From assembly GCA_028565635.1 (NCBI GenBank), contig JAOXYB010016887.1, forward strand, positions 1-17,543: a stretch of DNA of 17,543 nucleotides, read 5' to 3'. Positions 12,820-17,543 of this stretch are shown in pieces. The notes below the pieces were generated by a model. It was not told the DNA's origin. It ran no database searches and saw nothing but the letters and a program-made list of their open reading frames with translations. Position 1 is the first letter of the stretch. Each line of letters begins with the position of its first letter. The DNA is from Phoronis ovalis. Lineage: Eukaryota; Phoronida; Phoronidae. The translations under genes and the position numbers were made by a program.

Positions 12820-15800
12820 GTAAGTACATTTTTCATTTTGTTAAATAATATTTTTCCTGAGTTGCATATAATTTTATGGTAGTTTAGAAAAAAAGTAACA
12901 CTAGGCCATGCTGTTGCAATAAATCCACTTTGGTGCACTTTTACAATCATCCAGCTACTAAGGTATTAATAGTTCTTATGTTAGTTCTTGTGATATCCAT
13001 GCACAAATGTTGTCACCTTCTTCGCAAGCATAATATTATCATTTTCTAGCAATTAACAGAACAATTTAATAAAGCAGGAACTGATTTCTGTTCATTTAAT
13101 TGTTATACTAATAATTGCAGATGTACGGTCGTCTGCGAGACAAGGTCACTTGTAATGGTGTAACTCTTGACCAATGTATTCAGACTGGTGTTGATAACCC
13201 TGGACATCCATTTATCACAACTGTAGGTCTGGTAGCTGGGGATGAAGAATCTTATGAGGTAAGTGACTAAGCATTGTATACATGTTTTCTGCATTAGGAG
13301 ATTCCCACAAACACAATTTTATGCATAGTACAGATTATTTTACATGGTATGAATTTTGTAGCCTACATAACCCCTAATTAGCCTACATATAAAACTGCAA
13401 TTTGAACAGATCCTATTTAATAGTATGATTATTTTCACTTCCAGGTATTTGGAGAATTGTTTGATGCAGTGATTGAAAAGAGGCATTCTGGATATGGGCC
13501 TAATGACAAGCATCCAACTGATTTAGATGCTTCCAAGGTACATGCTAAATCCATGTTTTTTTGCAGTGTTCTGCTTGCATGTGTAGAAATGTAACATATC
13601 TATATGATTCAAATTATACTGTTAATTGATGCTAAAACAGTAAACGAAAATTGGCAATAATTTTGTAGTTTGTATTAAGGATTAATATGTCACCTTGAAA
13701 TCATGGAAAATTAATACATATAAGGTAGATATGAAAATATATTTTTATGATTAGCTGTATTGTGTAACCTCTTGCCGCATGTTTTTCTTTTAGAATTAAA
13801 GAATGTGTAATTTTGCAAGTTTTGTTCAGAAACAAATAAATTATCTATGTTTATTAATTAAACCAATGAACTGTTAAAATGTAGCACTTTTTTTAGATCC
13901 GCGGTGGTATCTTTGATGATAAATATGTTTTGTCCAGTCGTGTGCGTACTGGCCGTTCCATCCGTGGTCTTACTTTGCCTCCAGTTTGCAGTCGTGCTGA
14001 GAGACGCGAGGTTGAGCGTGTTGTTTCTGATGCTCTGAATGGTCTTAAAGGAGAGCTTGCTGGCAAATATTATCCCTTGAACAACATGACTCAGGCTGAA
14101 CAAGATCAGCTCATTGATGTAGGCTTGTTTTTCACATGATCATCTGGTATACCACAAAACCTCTATTAGTTCAATCAAAATAGTTATTTCAGTTTTTTTT
14201 GTTTAAACTATAATAGATCTTAGCTTCAGTGATCATGCAAACAAATGTAGGAAAAATTGAAATGTAGGAAATCACAAAATTACTACAAGAATAGATGACT
14301 TGTTTAGAAAAAATTGTTTAGTTTTGCAACCTGTTTAATTGTTTAATTTTGTTGCTGATCAAATTAGTACAAAATTGAATCTAGTGACAGAGGTATACAA
14401 GGTGTCTTTTTGTCTCAGCAAACCATTATTTTCATGAAACATTTTATCAACAAGTTAAGTGTACTTACAGGATCATTTCTTGTTTGACAAGCCTGTGTCT
14501 CCTCTGCTAACAGCCTCTGGTATGGCACGTGATTGGCCAGACGGCCGTGGAATCTGGTATGTGTCAGAGTTGGTTCGCCACATCTTTTTGTAACACACAT
14601 GTTATCAGTTCAGAGCCATAGTAAACTTCTATAAGTAATGTATTTTATTGAAGTCATTGTCTAACACAGTAACTGCTAATTATTTTATTGAAAGTAGAAA
14701 AATGAGAGCAACCTTATTTTACTGAAGACTATAAATACCTTAGATTTATGATAAAAAGCTATAATTTTTACTGGTTTTTAACCCCTTGTTGTTTAAGATC
14801 CATTCCTGTTTATTCTTGAGTTATTTCCATTTTTAAGTCTTAAGACATTTTAGATGTAAAAAAAATATTTCTTCAACATTCTTCTGAGTAGTGTGCATAT
14901 CTATGTAAATTCCCAAATTTAGTACACTATAGGTTCTCCAAATATAGTATATTTGCAAAAAGAGCTTTTTCTGAATTCATGAGATTTCAGTATAATTATT
15001 CAGAACTCCAGATTCAAGAAACACTGTTATTTGACTAGTATAACTTTCTTTATTAAGTTCCATAATCAAAATGAAGAGATAGACATGTAAAAGTATACAG
15101 TTTTGGATTTTTATTATACTTTAACATTTACTTAATGAATCCAAAGGCAAAAGGTTGATGATAATTAATAATAAAACATAGGTTGAAATATAAATACCCC
15201 TCTGTATCTAGAATCCTTAAATTAGCTTTTGTGTAGGTCAAAGAGATTTATAGCCAGTTCTGGCTACAACACATACATCAAAAGCCTAATCAGTATACTG
15301 TTTTGCCTTGGGTGATGGCACGTAAAGTCATTTTTTGCTGTACTTCATTGTTACAGCTCCCGGGTTATAGCTCTCTCTTTATAAAGTTGTAGTCAGGAGA
15401 AAGAATTGCAGACAATATTTTTCACAAGCTTTCAAGGCAACTTCACTTTGAGAAAACTAGGCTAAGGATTGAATTGGGATTTTCACCACATGGCTAACAG
15501 ATTGTGAAATCAATGGAATAGCATTTATTAATTATTTTAGTGAAAGTGGTTTATGCATATTTAAAGCAGTGCTAAACGTCTCTAGGGGTTTTGTAATAGC
15601 AAAACAATAAAATATAAATTAAAGCTGACAACCATATGATAAAAATTATTGTGCCATTCCATAGATAACAGTATATTTGGAATTGTATGAAATTTAGATT
15701 CATTACTAGTTTCCTCAAAGATGTTGAAGTTGTGTTTTTGTAACCTGTGGAATATTTTACCTGAAATTATGTAAGATTTTGTCTTATATACTGCCAGAAA

Positions 15801-17543
15801 TAAACAATTTTATTTTTTATTTTGCCAGGCATAACAATGCTAAGAATTTCTTAGTATGGCTTAATGAAGAAGATCACACCAGAGTTATCTCTATGGAGAA
15901 AGGTGGCAATATGAAGAAAGTGTTCGAAAGGTTTTGCTATGGCCTAAAGCAGGTATGTAATGCTGCATAATAAGTAGATTACCTAGCACAAGATTTACTA
16001 AAAAATTAGCAGCTTGTCGTATAAAGACATTTGTGGCATGGCTCCTAGACCAAACTCTGTTCGAAGGGTTCTGCTATAGCCTAAAGGTGGAATTTATTGC
16101 TAAATAGTGATCAAGTGATTTCACCTGATTTCACAAAAGAGGTTTAATTTGTTAGGGCAAACTTATTTTGTTCTGTTTTTTTCACACAGTGGCTTACAAT
16201 GAAAGAGTGTTATAAAAGAAAGCCAGTTTACAGTAATGAACTTTTCTGTCTATTTTTAGTTAGTATTTTATGAATTTTACTTCAATCTATCCAGTTGGAT
16301 CCAACTTAGAAGATGTTTTTTGTTTTGGCTTTACTTAATTATTTTAATTAAGAATTTGAAACACTACAGATTGCAGCAAGACATCATTTAAAAATTGTGT
16401 GATAATTGTCAGTACTTTGTTAATACAAAGCATTTTCTTAACATTTTTAGGTTGAAAATCTAATCAGTAAGAAAGGTTGGGAATTTATGTGGAATGAGCA
16501 CTTAGGCTATGTCTTAACTTGCCCCAGTAACCTAGGAACTGGTCTCCGATGTGGCGTTCATGTCAAACTTCCATTACTTAGCAAGGTACAGTATATGCCA
16601 TATTTATTGTATTTTTTTTGGTCATTTTCCTTGTATGTCATAATGTTGACTTTGTTTGCCCTATTTTCTATCCATAGGACCATTAATGAATACAGTTGGC
16701 ACTCTTTTAAAAGCAGTTCATATAATAGTTACTGATTTTAGAATTCTCTGATTTTTTTTTATTGGTAAAGTATTTGTTTTCTCATCTAAATATTACGGAA
16801 CAAAATAAAATGTGAAAGTATGCAAACAATGTTTGTACTGTTGTAATTTACAGGACCCTCGTTTTGGTGACATTTTGAAGAAGATGCAGCTTCAGAAACG
16901 TGGAACAGGAGGAGTAGATACTGAAGCAACTGGTGGTACCTTTGATATCTCCAACAGTGATCGTCTTGGAAAGTCAGAGGTATACAAATTCTAAGGAATA
17001 TCAAAGACAGTGAAAAAAACTACTGGAAAAACTATACAAGGATTAAGGAAGTCCTTTTTTATACTACCATCTATAAATTGAACTTACTTATTTTACCAGC
17101 TGAGTAATAATAATTTGTCTTAAAATCTTGTCTTTGCAAATTGCCAGAGAAATTACCAAGAGCCTATTCATAACAACTAAATATATAGACATATTTAAGT
17201 GAAATGTCTTTTACACAGACACGGCTTTTGATATCATTATGTGTACAAAAAAAGCAACCATGTAATGCACGTTGAATGACATATTTATTTTTCACTGGCC
17301 CTATTTCTATAGAGAAAAATAAACTCAAAATACATATGGTTTTTAATGTGGGTCGTACACGGACCATCGAAAGAAATTAATAGAAATGATAACTTCTCTT
17401 CAAATAAGTACTAGATCTGGTACTCTGTTTGTTATTATAAACTCTCAATCCGGGCTCTCAATGTTATGTGACTATATTTTCAGGTTCAACTTGTACAGCT
17501 TGTCATTGATGGTTTAAGTCAACTGATTGAAATGGAAAAGGCT
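12604..17543 (+). CDS. CKMT: Mitochondrial-type creatine kinase, partial at 3' end, 9 exons
   Basis: The exons 12604-12819, 13121-13258, 13445-13537, 13897-14118, 14471-14556, 15829-15952, 16451-16585, 16854-16979 and 17484-17543 join to 400 codons. The enzyme transfers phosphate between MgATP and creatine in the mitochondrial intermembrane space, normally as an octamer. Seen: an N-terminal hydrophobic presequence (about 1-40), FPDLSQHNN (55-63), [16 protein letters not shown] before the guanidine-specificity turn, [12 protein letters not shown] (162-173), [18 protein letters not shown] (264-268, catalytic Glu region), CPSNLGTG (317-324, reactive Cys) and the flexible loop GTGGVDTE (355-362). 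These match vertebrate CKMT1/CKMT2 closely and exclude arginine kinase. Human CKMT is about 417-419 residues, so roughly 20 residues plus the 3' UTR are missing. The start sits in a strong Kozak context, gccATGG. Confidence 0.95.
13121..13258 (+). CDS. CKMT: Creatine kinase exon 2 (residues 73-118)
   Basis: It encodes [20 protein letters not shown], then [11 protein letters not shown] and [30 protein letters not shown] is nearly invariant in mitochondrial creatine kinases. Acceptor TAATTGCAG, donor GAG|GTAAGT, phase 0/0. Confidence 0.96.
13445..13537 (+). CDS. CKMT: Creatine kinase exon 3 (residues 119-149)
   Basis: It encodes [20 protein letters not shown] and [11 protein letters not shown], the end of the N-domain and the guanidine-specificity loop. 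It appears one residue shorter than human CKMT1 between GY and TDLDASK. Acceptor CACTTCCAG, donor AAG|GTACAT, phase 0/0. Confidence 0.95.
13897..14118 (+). CDS. CKMT: Creatine kinase exon 4 (residues 150-223)
   Basis: It encodes [20 protein letters not shown] and onward to [19 protein letters not shown] carries the nucleotide phosphate-binding arginines. [12 protein letters not shown] is the following conserved helix. Acceptor TTTTTTTAG, donor GAT|GTAGGC, 74 codons, phase 0/0. Confidence 0.96.
14471..14556 (+). CDS. CKMT: Creatine kinase exon 5 (residues 224-252)
   Basis: It encodes [20 protein letters not shown] and DWPDGRGI. The Trp codon is split TG|G across the intron. Acceptor GTACTTACAG, donor TG|GTATGT. 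It is identical to vertebrate CKMT over most positions. Minus-strand reading frames here are antisense shadows. Confidence 0.95.
14557..15828 (+). other. Creatine kinase intron 5 (1272 nt)
   Basis: The longest intron of this gene. It is AT-rich, with a small perfect hairpin TAGCCAG-TT-CTGGCTA at 15251-15266. I see no exon-like copy, complete transposon end or RNA gene in it. Confidence 0.6.
15829..15952 (+). CDS. CKMT: Creatine kinase exon 6 (residues 252-293, catalytic Glu)
   Basis: After the split Trp it encodes [20 protein letters not shown] and then [25 protein letters not shown] holds the catalytic glutamate. FCYGL has Tyr where vertebrates have Arg (FCRGL). Acceptor TTTTGCCAG, donor CAG|GTATGT, 124 nt. 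Confidence 0.96.
16024..16086 (+). pseudogene. Decayed, internally deleted copy of creatine kinase exon 6
   Basis: In intron 6, 21 in-frame codons read [21 protein letters not shown]. That line covers both ends of exon 6 (KNFLVWL and [10 protein letters not shown]) and lacks 15 codons of the middle, including NEEDH. The last 30 bases match exon 6 at 26 of 30 positions; the first 21 match at about 13. It shares the unusual Tyr of the neighbouring exon. It has no good acceptor, and the sequence after the final AAG, GTGGAA, is a poor donor. It could not form a working kinase segment. Confidence 0.75.
16451..16585 (+). CDS. CKMT: Creatine kinase exon 7 (residues 294-338, reactive Cys)
   Basis: It encodes [20 protein letters not shown] and [28 protein letters not shown] contains the conserved reactive cysteine of creatine kinases. 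An additional Cys follows (LRCG; vertebrates have Ala). Acceptor ATTTTTAG, donor AAG|GTACAG, phase 0/0. Confidence 0.96.
16854..16979 (+). CDS. CKMT: Creatine kinase exon 8 (residues 339-380, flexible loop)
   Basis: It encodes [20 protein letters not shown] and then [20 protein letters not shown]. The RGTGGVDT stretch is the mobile loop that closes over creatine. Acceptor TAATTTACAG, donor GAG|GTATAC, phase 0/0. Confidence 0.96.
17484..17543 (+). CDS. CKMT: Creatine kinase exon 9, truncated by window end (residues 381-400)
   Basis: It encodes [20 protein letters not shown], the final conserved helix of the catalytic domain. Acceptor TATTTTCAG. The cardiolipin-binding C-terminal tail, stop codon and 3' UTR lie outside the window. 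Confidence 0.95.

Noticed and set aside
13858-14103. 81-codon minus-strand frame
   Set aside because: It is the antisense shadow of creatine kinase exon 4, which has clear RTGRS and AERREVER motifs on the plus strand.

Overview
This is a eukaryotic (metazoan) nuclear window, AT-rich overall. It holds two divergently transcribed protein-coding genes with many short exons, and both run off the window. All 25 introns between coding exons have GT-AG ends. Reading frame and splice phase agree across every junction I joined by eye, which is the main support for the two gene models.

Left, minus strand (coding 9120 to 181; 5' noncoding exon near 10904-10980): a homologue of UBAP2/UBAP2L (Drosophila lingerer). 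Eighteen coding exons give 923 codons, running from the start Met through the UBA domain, an RGG/RG region, a Trp/acidic segment, the UBAP2-Lig (DUF3697-type) motif, a large Ser/Tyr/Gln/Asn-rich prion-like exon and conserved Pro/Tyr-rich C-terminal motifs. The C-terminal end lies beyond base 1.

Right, plus strand (coding 12604 to 17543): a mitochondrial-type creatine kinase. Nine exons give 400 codons, covering an N-terminal mitochondrial presequence, the guanidino kinase N-domain and nearly all of the catalytic domain. Only the last part of the C-terminus is missing.

The two genes are head to head. The stretch 10904-12603 between them carries a compact promoter-like cluster (CACGTG E-box, YY1-type GCCGCCAT, perfect CRE TGACGTCA) next to the first donor of the UBAP2L-like gene. 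Further right are weaker candidates for the creatine kinase promoter and its 5' noncoding exon. The two products have no known joint pathway: one is an RNA-granule/ubiquitin-associated scaffold and the other is an energy-buffering mitochondrial enzyme. I read the arrangement as neighbourhood, not an operon-like unit.

A creatine kinase argues against an arthropod or nematode, which mainly use arginine kinase. It fits a vertebrate-outgroup or lophotrochozoan-like invertebrate such as an annelid, brachiopod, hemichordate or cephalochordate. I cannot place the species.

The accessory signals are: a 260-bp non-autonomous Helitron with diagnostic ends in a UBAP2L intron; a decayed, internally deleted copy of creatine kinase exon 6 in the following intron; a 31-bp direct repeat that duplicates a splice acceptor; and a pair of neighbouring exons that look like an ancient duplication. 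No tRNA, rRNA, CRISPR or virus-like gene was recognised, and I found no clearly new biological system.
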